Source: SSEF01 sp964398485
GTDB lineage: Bacteria; Patescibacteriota; Minisyncoccia; Moranbacterales; UBA1568
DNA: 64,000 nt
Direction of reading: 5' to 3'
NCBI GenBank assembly: GCA_964398485.1
Contig: CAYNMD010000002.1
Location: forward strand, 1-64,000
Shown here: piece by piece, positions 16,461 through 25,367 of the stretch
Layout of the letters: the number at the start of each line of letters is the position of its first letter
How positions within the stretch are numbered: the stretch's first letter is position 1
Notes under the pieces: generated by a model
Database searches by the model: none
The model's input: only the letters and a program-made list of their open reading frames with translations
What the model was told of the DNA's origin: nothing
Program-made: the position numbers and the translations under genes

Positions 16461-17732
16461 TTAAAAATTCTCGTAGCTACGCATCATAAGCTGGCTCTGA
16501 ATATGCTTTACGAGTTCAAGCACTACTGAGACAACAATAAGGATACTCACACCACCAATTGATAGAGCCTGAATACCCGTCATTCCTTGCACAACAAGCG
16601 GCAACACTGCAATGATTCCCAAGAAAAGCGCTCCGGTAAACGTAATTCGTGTAATGATATGAGCCAAATATTCAGCAGTAGAATTGCCTGGCCGAACTCC
16701 GGGAATATATCCGCCCTGTTTCTGAAGATTCTCGGATATCTTTACCGGATCAAACACAACAGCAGTATAGAAATACGTAAAGAGAACAACAAGGAAGAAA
16801 TATAATCCTCCATAGACCCATTGATCTTGAAGAAATGTAGCCACCTTCACTGCTGCATTAGCTACCGTTGTATTAGTGGACTGGACTAGATAGTTAGCAA
16901 TCATGGTTGGGATAAGGATCAGTGAAACGGCAAAAATGATCGGGATAACTCCCGCTTGATTAACTTTTAGTGGGAGATGAGTGGCACTACCTCCATAAAC
17001 ACTGGCCCCGCGAACTCTTTTAGCATAGGCAATTGGGACGATACGCTGCCCCTCATTGATAAAGATAACCGCTGCTATAGTGATGAGTCCCAAGCCGAGA
17101 AATAAAGCGTAGGTAAAAAACTGAGCCGAATCCCAGGTAGCAAAAAGCCTTGACACTCCCGTAGGAAGCGCTGCCACGATACCTGCAAAAATGAGCATTG
17201 AAACACCATTCCCGAGTCCCTTTTCCGTAATAAGCTCACCAAGCCACATAAGAAAAATAGTACCAGCCGTTGCAGAGAGTACAATTACTACCATTAGAAA
17301 TGGTGTAATTTCATCGAGAATATTCTGTGAACGCAAAAGAGAAATCATACTAAATGACTGAAGAGCTGCAAGTGGGATAGTGAGCCACCGTGTATACATA
17401 TTGAATTTCTGTCGGCCCTGTTCTCCTTCTTCCTTATACAAACGCTCAAGCCTTGGAAAAATAGTCTGCATGAGCTGCATAATGATTGAGGCTGTAATAT
17501 AAGGGGCTACACCCAAAAGCACAATGGAAATATTAGAAAGCCCACCTCCTGAAAAAATGTTCAGGAGGCCTAAAAAAGCATTATCTTCAAATAAACGCTT
17601 GAGCTCTAAAACATCCACCCCTGGCAGAGGGATATTCGCTATAAGGCGATAGACCACGAGCAAAGCCAAGATAAACAACACTTTCTTTCGAAGATCTGGG
17701 GTTCGAAATATTTGGGTGAGCATACTAAACAT
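16461..17732 (-). CDS. secY: Preprotein translocase subunit SecY
   Basis: A 423-aa integral membrane protein with about ten hydrophobic helices; it forms the protein-conducting channel with SecE. IPLPGVD near residue 34 is the family signature, followed by the plug region IFSGGGLSNISI. The cytoplasmic loop with YAKRVRG and the late GNSTAEYL are also conserved. Unlike in many bacteria, a terminator and its own promoter separate it from rplO. Confidence 0.97.
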   Translation of the reverse strand: MFSMLTQIFRTPDLRKKVLFILALLVVYRLIANIPLPGVDVLELKRLFEDNAFLGLLNIFSGGGLSNISIVLLGVAPYITASIIMQLMQTIFPRLERLYKEEGEQGRQKFNMYTRWLTIPLAALQSFSMISLLRSQNILDEITPFLMVVIVLSATAGTIFLMWLGELITEKGLGNGVSMLIFAGIVAALPTGVSRLFATWDSAQFFTYALFLGLGLITIAAVIFINEGQRIVPIAYAKRVRGASVYGGSATHLPLKVNQAGVIPIIFAVSLILIPTMIANYLVQSTNTTVANAAVKVATFLQDQWVYGGLYFFLVVLFTYFYTAVVFDPVKISENLQKQGGYIPGVRPGNSTAEYLAHIITRITFTGALFLGIIAVLPLVVQGMTGIQALSIGGVSILIVVSVVLELVKHIQSQLMMRSYENF

Positions 17733-17770
17733 AAAGCATAGAAATCAATCAATCAGAGAGAAACACCCTA

Positions 17771-17799
17771 ATTCTAGGCCAAAAAATGAGGGAAAGCAA
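17771..17799 (-). promoter_or_regulatory. secY promoter
   Basis: TTGCTT (17794-17799) and TAGAAT (17771-17776), 17-base spacer, minus strand, just after the rplO terminator and about 38 bases before the secY ATG. Confidence 0.55.
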
Positions 17800-17810
17800 T
17801 GCTTGGGATT

Positions 17811-17841
17811 AAAACAAAAGAGCCCCTTTCACCGGGGCCCC
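17811..17841 (-). terminator. Intrinsic terminator after rplO
   Basis: Minus-strand GGGCCCC-GGTGAAA-GGGGCTC stem with one G-T pair followed by TTTTGTTTT. It ends the ribosomal transcript before secY. Confidence 0.8.
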
Positions 17842-17856
17842 TAGAGATAAGAAGAG

Positions 17857-18291
17857 CTATTCTTCTACCGATCCACCAGCCTTCTTAACAGCTTCAACAG
17901 CGGAGGCAGAAAGATTGATATCCTTGGCAATAACTAACTTCTTCTTGAGTTCACCAGTTGAGACTACTTTCACCCCAGATCGACGAGCTATCTTCCCAAA
18001 AAGCTTCTTCTCGACGAATGAATCAAGGGTAACTTTTTCTCCGTCAGCAAAATGCTTATCAAGCTGCCGCAAAGTTACAGTAAAGGGCTTCTGATAAATC
18101 GACTTGAATCCACGCAGTTTCTTCATGCGCTCTACCAAGCTTGATCGACCACCTTCAAAGAGAGGATCTTTGTGCTTACCATGAGCACCCTGCCCTTTGG
18201 TACCACGACCAGAGGTTGTACCACGCTTTCCACCTCGACCAATTACCTTGGTTTTCTTCCGCGGTGCTAGTTGTAATTCGTGAATCTGCAT
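17857..18291 (-). CDS. rplO: 50S ribosomal protein L15
   Basis: A 144-aa large-subunit protein with the Gly-rich basic N-terminal part (GRGGKRGTTSGRGTKGQGAHG) that threads into 23S rRNA. A terminator follows. It starts only 10 bases after rpsE: the rpmD (L30) gene that normally sits between them is missing, as known for CPR bacteria. Confidence 0.97.
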   Translation of the reverse strand: MQIHELQLAPRKKTKVIGRGGKRGTTSGRGTKGQGAHGKHKDPLFEGGRSSLVERMKKLRGFKSIYQKPFTVTLRQLDKHFADGEKVTLDSFVEKKLFGKIARRSGVKVVSTGELKKKLVIAKDINLSASAVEAVKKAGGSVEE

Positions 18292-18301
18292 AAATATACG
18301 C

Positions 18302-18898
18302 TTAAGCCTTTACTGCTTCTTTTGACTTCGCTTCAACAGCAGTAGTCTCTGCCTTTGTTTTTTCTTCTTTTTCTTCTTCCTGAGGAGTATTGATATTCTT
18401 TAGCGTAAGGAGAGCCGAAAGCGTTGCTTGAGCCACGTTGAGATTATTGGAACTTCCAAGAGATTTGGTCACAATGTCACGGACTCCCAAAAGATCCATC
18501 ACCGAACGAACGGCTCCACCAGCAATAAGCCCCTTACCTTTAACAGCTGGCTTAAGAAGAACCTTGGCGCTACCATACTTTCCGTTAACCTCATGAGCAA
18601 TCGTCCCATCAATCAAGGGAACGGTAATGAGATTCTTTCTAGCTGCCGAGAAAGCTTTCTGGATAGCACTTGAAACATCACCACCCTTAGCTACTCCTAC
18701 GCCAACCTTTCCTTTACGATTTCCGATAACCAAAGTGGCACGGAAGCGGAAACGACGACCACCCTTAACAACGCGTGTCACACGAGCAAGGTTAAGCATC
18801 TTCTGATCAAATTCAGGCTTTTCACGACGCTGGTTAGATCGATTACCTCGACCCTTCCGAGCACCTCCCTTTGCAGAATTATCTTTATTGATTGCCAT
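18302..18898 (-). CDS. rpsE: 30S ribosomal protein S5
   Basis: A 198-aa small-subunit protein. The double-stranded RNA-binding part has RVTRVVKGGRRFRFRA and VGVGVAKG, and the C-terminal domain has VRSVMDLLGVRDIVTK. The ends are longer than in E. coli: a basic N-terminal arm and an acidic/Lys-rich tail after residue 170. Confidence 0.97.
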   Translation of the reverse strand: MAINKDNSAKGGARKGRGNRSNQRREKPEFDQKMLNLARVTRVVKGGRRFRFRATLVIGNRKGKVGVGVAKGGDVSSAIQKAFSAARKNLITVPLIDGTIAHEVNGKYGSAKVLLKPAVKGKGLIAGGAVRSVMDLLGVRDIVTKSLGSSNNLNVAQATLSALLTLKNINTPQEEEKEEKTKAETTAVEAKSKEAVKA

Positions 18899-18911
18899 AA
18901 ATATTCTTCAT

Positions 18912-19268
18912 TTAGAACTTGAGACCCGCTTCTCGAGCACCTTCAGCAGCAGCTTTCACTTTGCCGTGATAACGATACCCTGATCGATCAAAAATTACAG
19001 TATTCAGTCCAAGCTTTAAAGCCTTCTCCCCAAGAAGCTTACCAACCGCTTGTGCTTCGACTACGGTATTCTTTGCTCCTTTTGACAGCTCTCGATAATG
19101 AGCCTGGGCTAATGTCTTTCCAGCAACATCATCAATAAGCTGGAGGGATACCCCCTTCAAGCTTCGAAAAATAGAGAGTCTGGGAATTTCTGCTGTGCCG
19201 GATACGCGTGCACGAATACGGACCTTACGACGCAGACGCTGTTCACGAATATTGACTTGCTTTTTCAT
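18912..19268 (-). CDS. rplR: 50S ribosomal protein L18
   Basis: A 118-aa 5S rRNA-binding protein. RIRARVSGTAEIPRLSIFRS and the end YHGKVKAAAEGAREAGLKF are family signatures; length is standard. No Shine-Dalgarno sequence is evident, as for most ribosomal genes here. Confidence 0.97.
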   Translation of the reverse strand: MKKQVNIREQRLRRKVRIRARVSGTAEIPRLSIFRSLKGVSLQLIDDVAGKTLAQAHYRELSKGAKNTVVEAQAVGKLLGEKALKLGLNTVIFDRSGYRYHGKVKAAAEGAREAGLKF

Positions 19269-19288
19269 AGTTTACTTCAAATTAGCAT

Positions 19289-19828
19289 CTAGGCCGCTCC
19301 GGCTTTCTTCCCCTCTTTTCGACGAACCTGTTCCCCAACATAGCGGAAACCCTTCCCCTTGTACGGCTCGACCGGTTTCTGTTTCCGTACATAAGCAGCA
19401 AATTCACCAAGAACCTGTTTATCAATACTTGAGAGAGTAAGCACATTACCCTCCACTTTTGCTTCAACCTTCTCTGGCAAGACAATTTCTACTGGATGGG
19501 AAAAACCGAGCGCTAAAACAAGCTTCTTTCCAGCAAGGTTCATACGATACCCAACACCATTGAGTTCAAGTTGTTTGGTAAAACCATCCATCACCCCCAC
19601 AATCATATTACTAATAAGCTTGGCCGTAGTTCCCCAAAGGGCCTGCGCACGTTTGGTCACACCCTTCTTTTCAACAAAAACTTGCTTGTCTTCTACCTTT
19701 AGAGCAACCTCATAATGGTGAGCAAAAGTCAGGGTTCCTTTTGGTCCTTTTACCGAAAGCACGTTAGCAGAAAGAGAAACTTCGACTTTCTCTGGAACTG
19801 CAATGGGTTTTTTACCAATTCTACTCAT
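19289..19828 (-). CDS. rplF: 50S ribosomal protein L6
   Basis: A 179-aa protein near the factor-binding centre. The N-terminus MSRIGKKPIAVPEKV fixes the start at 19826-19828; a longer frame would overlap rpsH. The C-terminal signature PYKGKGFRYVGE is present. Confidence 0.97.
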   Translation of the reverse strand: MSRIGKKPIAVPEKVEVSLSANVLSVKGPKGTLTFAHHYEVALKVEDKQVFVEKKGVTKRAQALWGTTAKLISNMIVGVMDGFTKQLELNGVGYRMNLAGKKLVLALGFSHPVEIVLPEKVEAKVEGNVLTLSSIDKQVLGEFAAYVRKQKPVEPYKGKGFRYVGEQVRRKEGKKAGAA

Positions 19829-19838
19829 AAGAAATACT

Positions 19839-20243
19839 TTACCAAACCTGACAAATATACTCTCCACCAAGTCCTTTTGCGTAAGCCTCTCCTCCAGTCA
19901 TTACTCCTTGGGAAGTTGAAAGGACAGCAATACCATAACCATTCTTTACCTTAGCCACTTCATTTCGTTTTACATATGATCGACAACCCTCCTTACTCAC
20001 CCGAACAATATCTTGAATTGCTGATCGCTTCTTCGTAAGAGATACCTGTTCGTACTTCAAACCAACAACAATAGTTTTCTTTACTCCATCCTCTTCCACA
20101 TTTACATTCTCCACAAATCCCTCACGAGCCAAGAGGTTGAGGATAGCCAACTTGAGCTTGGAGGCAGGGACGCGCACCGAAGCAAGCCCTCGCATCTGGG
20201 CATTTCGGATTCTCGTAAGCATGTCTGCAATTGGGTCTAACAT
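19839..20243 (-). CDS. rpsH: 30S ribosomal protein S8
   Basis: A 134-aa 16S rRNA-binding protein. It begins MLDPIADMLTRIRNAQMRG and ends with VLSTSQGVMTGGEAYAKGLGGE, both family signatures. It lies 27 bases after rpsN. Confidence 0.97.
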   Translation of the reverse strand: MLDPIADMLTRIRNAQMRGLASVRVPASKLKLAILNLLAREGFVENVNVEEDGVKKTIVVGLKYEQVSLTKKRSAIQDIVRVSKEGCRSYVKRNEVAKVKNGYGIAVLSTSQGVMTGGEAYAKGLGGEYICQVW

Positions 20244-20270
20244 AATTTCTTGACTAATCTACATGAGTGA

Positions 20271-20456
20271 TTACCATGAGGCTTTCCGTACACCAGGCAC
20301 TTCTCCACGGCTCGCCAGCTCTCGGAAACAAATACGGCAAATGTCGTATCGTCTCAGATAGCCGTGCTTGCGGCCACAGCGCCAACAGCGCCGCACTATG
20401 CGAGTGGAGAATTTTGGAGTCTTCTCCGATCGGGCCATGGTAGATGTTTTTGCCAT
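20271..20456 (-). CDS. rpsN: 30S ribosomal protein S14, zinc-binding type
   Basis: A 61-aa protein with four cysteines (C24, C27, C40, C43) forming a zinc site, the short type-Z S14. The core RCGRKHGYLRRYDICRICFR is diagnostic. The first six residues are an extension; an internal Met7 is an alternative start. Confidence 0.95.
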   Translation of the reverse strand: MAKTSTMARSEKTPKFSTRIVRRCWRCGRKHGYLRRYDICRICFRELASRGEVPGVRKASW

Positions 20457-20485
20457 ACTTCTTTTCTCGTCTAAATAATTCGTAA

Positions 20486-21049
20486 TTATTTCCCTTCTGT
20501 CTGAGCCCCTACTGCCTGAAGAGGCACACCGATAAGCTCAAACAATTTTTCACCAGCCTTTTTATCTTGAGCAGTTGTTACTACCGTAATCTGAAAACTA
20601 AAGAGAGTCTGAACCTTTTCTGGGATTATTTCAGGAAACACCATATGTTCTTTTACTCCGATCGAAAGATTGCCATAACTATCTACTGAAGAACGGGTAA
20701 TCCCCTGGAAATCACGCACGCGAGGCAAAGCTACATGGATAAGCCGATCAAGAAATTGCCACATTCTTTTACCACGAAGAGTTGTTCGCATTCCCACCTC
20801 AAGGCCAGCGCGAGTTTTAAATCCAGCAATAGCCTTCTTAGCCTTCGTAGAGACTACCTTTTGACCAGTAATCATCTGGAGAGATTCGCGAATCTCGTTC
20901 AGGCGATTCTCCTCTTTCAGGTATTTTCCCACGCCAACATTCACCACTACCCGATCAATCTTCGGGAGAGCATTGGGGTTCTTCTCACTCACAAACTTAG
21001 CGAGTTCTGGAAGAATTTCAGTGTAACGTTGTTTCGTACGTGATTCCAT
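20486..21049 (-). CDS. rplE: 50S ribosomal protein L5
   Basis: A 187-aa protein that binds 5S rRNA and contacts P-site tRNA. Signatures are KIDRVVVNVGVG, KKAIAGFKTRAGLEVG and VRDFQGI. Length is normal. Confidence 0.97.
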   Translation of the reverse strand: MESRTKQRYTEILPELAKFVSEKNPNALPKIDRVVVNVGVGKYLKEENRLNEIRESLQMITGQKVVSTKAKKAIAGFKTRAGLEVGMRTTLRGKRMWQFLDRLIHVALPRVRDFQGITRSSVDSYGNLSIGVKEHMVFPEIIPEKVQTLFSFQITVVTTAQDKKAGEKLFELIGVPLQAVGAQTEGK

Positions 21050-21055
21050 AATACT

Positions 21056-21361
21056 TTAGAGTTGCTTGCCGGATTTCTTACCTACACGAACCTTGGTCTT
21101 CCCTTCAAAGGAGTACCCTACACGAGTTGGTTTTCCAGTCTCTTTATCAATCGCCATTACCTTGGAAACATGAATTGGGGCTGGCTTTTCTATTCGTTCT
21201 CCTTTTTCAGTATTTGATTTGGCTCGGTTGTGTCGTTTTACCAGATTCACTCCCTCCACCACCACCCGTTCTTCCTGTGGCAAAGCAAGAAGCACCACCC
21301 CACGCTTACCGCGGTCTTTGCCTGAGAGCACTTGTACTTGATCACCTTTCTTAATCTTCAT
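21056..21361 (-). CDS. rplX: 50S ribosomal protein L24
   Basis: A 101-aa KOW-domain assembly initiator of the large subunit. KIKKGDQVQVLSGKDRGKRG is the KOW motif. I chose the ATG at 21359-21361; the longer frame overlaps rplN. Confidence 0.96.
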   Translation of the reverse strand: MKIKKGDQVQVLSGKDRGKRGVVLLALPQEERVVVEGVNLVKRHNRAKSNTEKGERIEKPAPIHVSKVMAIDKETGKPTRVGYSFEGKTKVRVGKKSGKQL

Positions 21362-21371
21362 AGGGAGAATA

Positions 21372-21743
21372 TTACAAAACTTCTGGAGCGAGAGAAACAA
21401 TTTTTGCGAAACCTTTTTCACGGAGTTCACGGGCTACTGGACCAAAAATACGAGAGCCCTTTGGATCCTGACCAGAACCATCAATAATCACTGCTGCATT
21501 TTCATCAAATCGGATATAAGAGTTGTCCTTACGACGATATGCCTCTTTCTGGCGAACAATCACCGCTTTCACTTTATCACCCTTCTTCACCATTCCACGA
21601 GGAAGAGCTACCTTCACTGAAGCTACTACAATATCTCCCAGAGCAGCATAACGGCGACGGCTTCCACCGAGCACCTTGAAACATTCGATGACTTTAGCAC
21701 CGGTGTTGTCTGCAACAATGAGTCTGGTTTCAGCTTGGATCAT
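21372..21743 (-). CDS. rplN: 50S ribosomal protein L14
   Basis: A 123-aa protein at the subunit interface. MIQAETRLIVADNTGAK and the signature RRRYAALGDIVVASVK are typical, and the length is standard. Confidence 0.97.
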   Translation of the reverse strand: MIQAETRLIVADNTGAKVIECFKVLGGSRRRYAALGDIVVASVKVALPRGMVKKGDKVKAVIVRQKEAYRRKDNSYIRFDENAAVIIDGSGQDPKGSRIFGPVARELREKGFAKIVSLAPEVL

Positions 21744-21766
21744 ACGGGTAACAAGAATTCTTCAAA

Positions 21767-22027
21767 TTATTCGGACACTATCACATGGTGTTTGTCTTTG
21801 GAGATCGGTCGGCACTCCCGGAAAGAAACCTTCTGGCCAATCACATATTCCCCTTCATTCACATGCACTTTATACCTTTTAGTAGAAAGATATCGTTTCT
21901 GGTATTTAGGATGAGCTTTGAGAGTTTCTACGGCCACCACCAAAGTCTTCTGCATGCGGTTGGAAACCACCACACCCGAAAGAGTTGGAGCCTTAGATAC
22001 CTTTGTTGTAGAATTTTCAGACTTCAT
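21767..22027 (-). CDS. rpsQ: 30S ribosomal protein S17
   Basis: An 86-aa OB-fold protein that binds 16S rRNA. LSGVVVSNRMQKTLVVAVE and VGDxV-like IGQKVSFRECRPISKDKHH match the family. I chose the ATG at 22025-22027, 10 bases after rpmC, which matches the spacing in this operon. Confidence 0.95.
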   Translation of the reverse strand: MKSENSTTKVSKAPTLSGVVVSNRMQKTLVVAVETLKAHPKYQKRYLSTKRYKVHVNEGEYVIGQKVSFRECRPISKDKHHVIVSE

Positions 22028-22037
22028 AACGAATGAT

Positions 22038-22241
22038 TTAGCGATTTTCAACCTCAACACTCTCTTCTGTAGCCAGCGTCTTCAATCGAGCAATATCCCG
22101 CCTGAGCTCGCGATACTCCCGATGCTTCTTGGTAGCTCGGGTTGCGATATCAAAGCGAAGCGAACGGAGCTTCTCAAGATTTTCCTGAAGAGCCTTCTCT
22201 CGCTCACCAACTGATTTTTCTCGCCACAATTTCATCTTCAT
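22038..22241 (-). CDS. rpmC: 50S ribosomal protein L29
   Basis: A 67-aa helical hairpin protein near the exit tunnel. EKLRSLRFDIATRATKKHREYRE contains the usual LRF segment and the downstream R-xx-RRDIARLKT. The N-terminal MKMKLWREKSVGE is poorly conserved, as is normal. Confidence 0.93.
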   Translation of the reverse strand: MKMKLWREKSVGEREKALQENLEKLRSLRFDIATRATKKHREYRELRRDIARLKTLATEESVEVENR

Positions 22242-22245
22242 AATC

Positions 22246-22656
22246 CTAATGTTCTTTCACAACAAACTTACTCTTCACCGAAAGTTTATATGCTGCCAAT
22301 CGCATAGCTTCAGCTGCTACCTTTTCAGTCACTCCATCAAGCTCAAACATTACGCGACCAGCTGAAACTTTAGCTACGAAATGGTCAGGAGAGCCCTTTC
22401 CTTTACCCATTGGGGTCTGTTCACCTTTCTTAGTCACTGGTGTATCAGGAAAAATTCGAATCCAAACTTTGCCACCACGCTGAATAAAACGGGTCATAGC
22501 ACGACGAGCAGCCTCAATCTGACGGCCAGAAATAAGCCCACCTTCGGTAGCCTTGAGACCAAAGCTTCCAAAAGAGACCTTGTCTCCGCGGGTTGCAATC
22601 GTCCCTTTTGGATCGTATCCTCGTTGGACTTTGCGGTGCTTCACTTTTCTTGGCAT
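22246..22656 (-). CDS. rplP: 50S ribosomal protein L16
   Basis: A 136-aa protein near the A site. MPRKVKHRKVQRG at the start and GSPDHFVAKVSAGRVMFE in the middle are family signatures. The ATG at 22654-22656 is chosen; three codons upstream are also open. Confidence 0.97.
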   Translation of the reverse strand: MPRKVKHRKVQRGYDPKGTIATRGDKVSFGSFGLKATEGGLISGRQIEAARRAMTRFIQRGGKVWIRIFPDTPVTKKGEQTPMGKGKGSPDHFVAKVSAGRVMFELDGVTEKVAAEAMRLAAYKLSVKSKFVVKEH

Positions 22657-22696
22657 GAGTAGCATACTCGTTTCTTCTGAATACTATTCTCAGTTA

Positions 22697-23383
22697 TTAC
22701 TTCGTCGCTTTTGTTTCAGTTTCGGCAGAAACCTCTTTCACTGCAAACTTATCTCCTTTATAAATCCAAACTTTCACTCCAATCACTCCATAAGTCGTCC
22801 TTGCTTCAGCTTTAGCAAAATCAATATCTGATCGGAGAGTGTGAAGAGGAATTTTCCCCTTTGAAAGCCATTCTCGACGAGACATTTCAGCACCACCCAA
22901 ACGACCAGAGACTTCAATTTTCATTCCTTGAACATTCTTATTCCCCTCAATTTGGTCGAGAGTAGTCTTGAGAATTCGACGAAATGGCATACGTTTCTCG
23001 AGCTGTTCAGCCACTTGATAAGCAATAAGCATGGCATTCTCCTCAACGTGCTTCACTTCCTGGACTTCGACTTTAAGATCAATACGCTTCCCAGCAAAAA
23101 AACGTTTCTTGATTACGCGAGTAAGATCCTCGATACCTGTACCGCCACGCCCAATCAATACTCCAGGACGGGATGTACGAAGAATAACCCGAATAGATCC
23201 TGTGGAACGCTCAATTTCAACACTGGCAATCATAGCTGACTTCCAATTCGAGCGGATAAACTCGCGCATTTCTACATCTTTGCGAAGATTCTCTGTATAA
23301 CGTTTGCGAGCACCAAACCAGCGTGACTGCCAGTCAGTCGTAATGCCCAAACGGATACCAGTTGGATTCGTTTTGTGTCCCAT
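22697..23383 (-). CDS. rpsC: 30S ribosomal protein S3
   Basis: A 228-aa mRNA-entry protein with a KH domain. It begins MGHKTNPTGIRLGI; GVLIGRGGTGIEDL is the KH loop, and the C-terminal domain has GRLGGAEMSRREW. A Lys/Thr-rich tail closes it. Confidence 0.97.
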   Translation of the reverse strand: MGHKTNPTGIRLGITTDWQSRWFGARKRYTENLRKDVEMREFIRSNWKSAMIASVEIERSTGSIRVILRTSRPGVLIGRGGTGIEDLTRVIKKRFFAGKRIDLKVEVQEVKHVEENAMLIAYQVAEQLEKRMPFRRILKTTLDQIEGNKNVQGMKIEVSGRLGGAEMSRREWLSKGKIPLHTLRSDIDFAKAEARTTYGVIGVKVWIYKGDKFAVKEVSAETETKATK

Positions 23384-23388
23384 AGGAA

Positions 23389-23814
23389 TTAATTGGTCGT
23401 AGTTGTTTCAGGGGTTACAGCTTTCTTCTTCGCAGTTTTTTTAGCAACAGCCTTCTGGGGAACCGAAGCAACCACCTTTGGCTTCCGTTCATCCAAAATC
23501 ATGTGCACCTTTGAAGTTCGCTTCAAAATAGGAGTAGCTGATCCAAAAGCCTTTGGAGTAAACCGCTTCAGACGAATACCATCAAGCACACGCACCTCAG
23601 CTACATACAAATTCTCTTTAGCAAGTTTGAAGTTATTAGTAGCGTTGGCAATAGCACTTTCAAGAAGCACTTTCATTGGTTCAGCTGAGCGCTGCACCTC
23701 CTGCTTGAGACGAACCAGGGCAGTCTGAACAGGAAGCCCGACGATTGAGTGAGCTACCAACCGGACTTTCCGAGGAGCAATGCGCAAATTGTTGAGACGA
23801 GCGGTGACTTGCAT
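23389..23814 (-). CDS. rplV: 50S ribosomal protein L22
   Basis: A 141-aa exit-tunnel protein. LRIAPRKVRLVAHSIVGLPV begins the fold; the beta-hairpin segment is present but short. The last 30 residues (Ala/Lys/Thr-rich) extend beyond the usual 110 aa. Confidence 0.95.
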   Translation of the reverse strand: MQVTARLNNLRIAPRKVRLVAHSIVGLPVQTALVRLKQEVQRSAEPMKVLLESAIANATNNFKLAKENLYVAEVRVLDGIRLKRFTPKAFGSATPILKRTSKVHMILDERKPKVVASVPQKAVAKKTAKKKAVTPETTTTN

Positions 23815-23844
23815 ACTTATTTATCGAGCGTCAATCATTCATGT

Positions 23845-24180
23845 TTACTTCTTATCACTAGTTTTGGCAGCCTTGGCAGCATCGAGCTCTCGTTGTTTGG
23901 CAGCCATTTCTATTTCTTTCTGCATCTTTCCTCCGTGACGGTTAAATTTGCGTGTAGGAGAAAATTCACCCAGACGATGACCAACCATCTCTTCAGTAAC
24001 AAGAACCGAAACAAAGTCCTTACCATTGTGCACGCCAAAGGTAAATCCTACCATTTCTGGAGAGATAACGCAAGCCCGAGACCAAGTCTTAATAACTTCG
24101 CGATCTCCAAGCTTCTTTCCTTCGAGCTTTTTCAAGACTCTCTGGTCTACATATGGTCCTTTTTTGAGACTTCGTGACAT
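23845..24180 (-). CDS. rpsS: 30S ribosomal protein S19
   Basis: A 111-aa head protein that binds 16S rRNA with S13. MSRSLKKGPYVD and VTEEMVGHRLGEFSPTR are diagnostic. The C-terminal 20 residues are an Ala/Lys/Asp-rich extension. Confidence 0.97.
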   Translation of the reverse strand: MSRSLKKGPYVDQRVLKKLEGKKLGDREVIKTWSRACVISPEMVGFTFGVHNGKDFVSVLVTEEMVGHRLGEFSPTRKFNRHGGKMQKEIEMAAKQRELDAAKAAKTSDKK

Positions 24181-24184
24181 AGAA

Positions 24185-25015
24185 TTACTTCTTCAAATGA
24201 CGGCTCCTTACGATGTATTTATTGGTTCGATGCTTTTTCTTTCGAGTCTTCTTTCCCATAGCTGCCTTACCCCATGGAGTCTTCGGGTGCATACCCAAAG
24301 GCTGCCTACCTTCACCACCACCGTGTGGGTGATCAACTGGGTTCATGGCGGTACCGCGAACGGTCGGCCGACGATTCATCTTACGAGCTCGGCCAGCCTT
24401 TCCGATTCGCTCTGCACTGTGCTCAAAATTCGAAACCTGCCCGAGAGTAGCGTAGCAATCCTTGGGAACCAGGCGAATCTCTCCAGAAGAAAGCTTGACC
24501 TGAGCCATAGCTCCATCAAGAGCCATAAGGGTCGCCTGAGAACCAGCACTTCTCACAATTTGTCCACCCTTACCCTTTTCGAGCTCAATATTACAGATAG
24601 TTGTTCCAGCTGGAATATTATTGAGCAGCAAACGATTACCTGGAGCTACCGGGGCCTCAGGACCAGAAACCACCGTATGACCAACTCGCATTTCATGAGT
24701 AGCCAGAATATAACGTTTCTCTCCGTCGACATAGCTCAAGAGAGCAATAAGAGCCGAACGATTTGGGTCCTTTTCCAAGGAAACAATCTTGGCTGGGATA
24801 CCATGTTTATCCTGCTTAAAATCAACCAAGCGATATCGTCGCTTCACTCCGCCACCCTGGTGACGAACTGAGATCTTCCCTCGTGAGCGACCAGCTTTCT
24901 TAGGGAGCGGTGCCAAAAGACTTTTCTCTGGAGCACGATCAGTAACTCCCTCTGGCTTAACAACCGACATAAAACGTCGGCCAGCTGTGTTCTTTTTGTA
25001 GACTTTAATTGCCAT
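24185..25015 (-). CDS. rplB: 50S ribosomal protein L2
   Basis: A 276-aa protein essential for the peptidyl-transferase region. The late signature MNPVDHPHGGGEG contains the conserved His, and RGTAMNPVDH is intact. The N-terminal domain has GRSRGKISVRHQGGGVKR. Length is normal. Confidence 0.98.
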   Translation of the reverse strand: MAIKVYKKNTAGRRFMSVVKPEGVTDRAPEKSLLAPLPKKAGRSRGKISVRHQGGGVKRRYRLVDFKQDKHGIPAKIVSLEKDPNRSALIALLSYVDGEKRYILATHEMRVGHTVVSGPEAPVAPGNRLLLNNIPAGTTICNIELEKGKGGQIVRSAGSQATLMALDGAMAQVKLSSGEIRLVPKDCYATLGQVSNFEHSAERIGKAGRARKMNRRPTVRGTAMNPVDHPHGGGEGRQPLGMHPKTPWGKAAMGKKTRKKKHRTNKYIVRSRHLKK

Positions 25016-25030
25016 ACTTCTTGTTCATCA

Positions 25031-25360
25031 TTACAGTCCAGCCTGGAAAAGGGTAATTGTCTCCCCTGCCTTCAAGCGAACCACTGCCTTGCGAACCCCA
25101 CTTCTTTCACCTGTTCGTCGACCGATATTTTTTTTCTTTCCAGGAAGCTTGGTAATCGCTACTGATAATACCGTAACACCATAAGCTGCTTCAACTGCTT
25201 TCTTGATTTCTGTCTTAGTAGCTTTAGGGGTAACCTGAAATACATACTGGTTCAAAGCATTCAAAGCATAAGCCTTCTCAGTAATACGAGGGCGAAGCAA
25301 GACAGCTGTTGCCAAAGCTTTGTCACGCACTGATTCTTTTTTCGGAGTTGTTGTTGCCAT
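25031..25360 (-). CDS. rplW: 50S ribosomal protein L23
   Basis: A 109-aa protein at the tunnel exit, docking site for trigger factor and SRP. LRPRITEKAYAL and NQYVFQVTPKATKTEIKKAVE are typical; it carries a short Thr/Lys-rich N-terminal extension. Confidence 0.95.
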   Translation of the reverse strand: MATTTPKKESVRDKALATAVLLRPRITEKAYALNALNQYVFQVTPKATKTEIKKAVEAAYGVTVLSVAITKLPGKKKNIGRRTGERSGVRKAVVRLKAGETITLFQAGL

Positions 25361-25367
25361 AGTCTAC

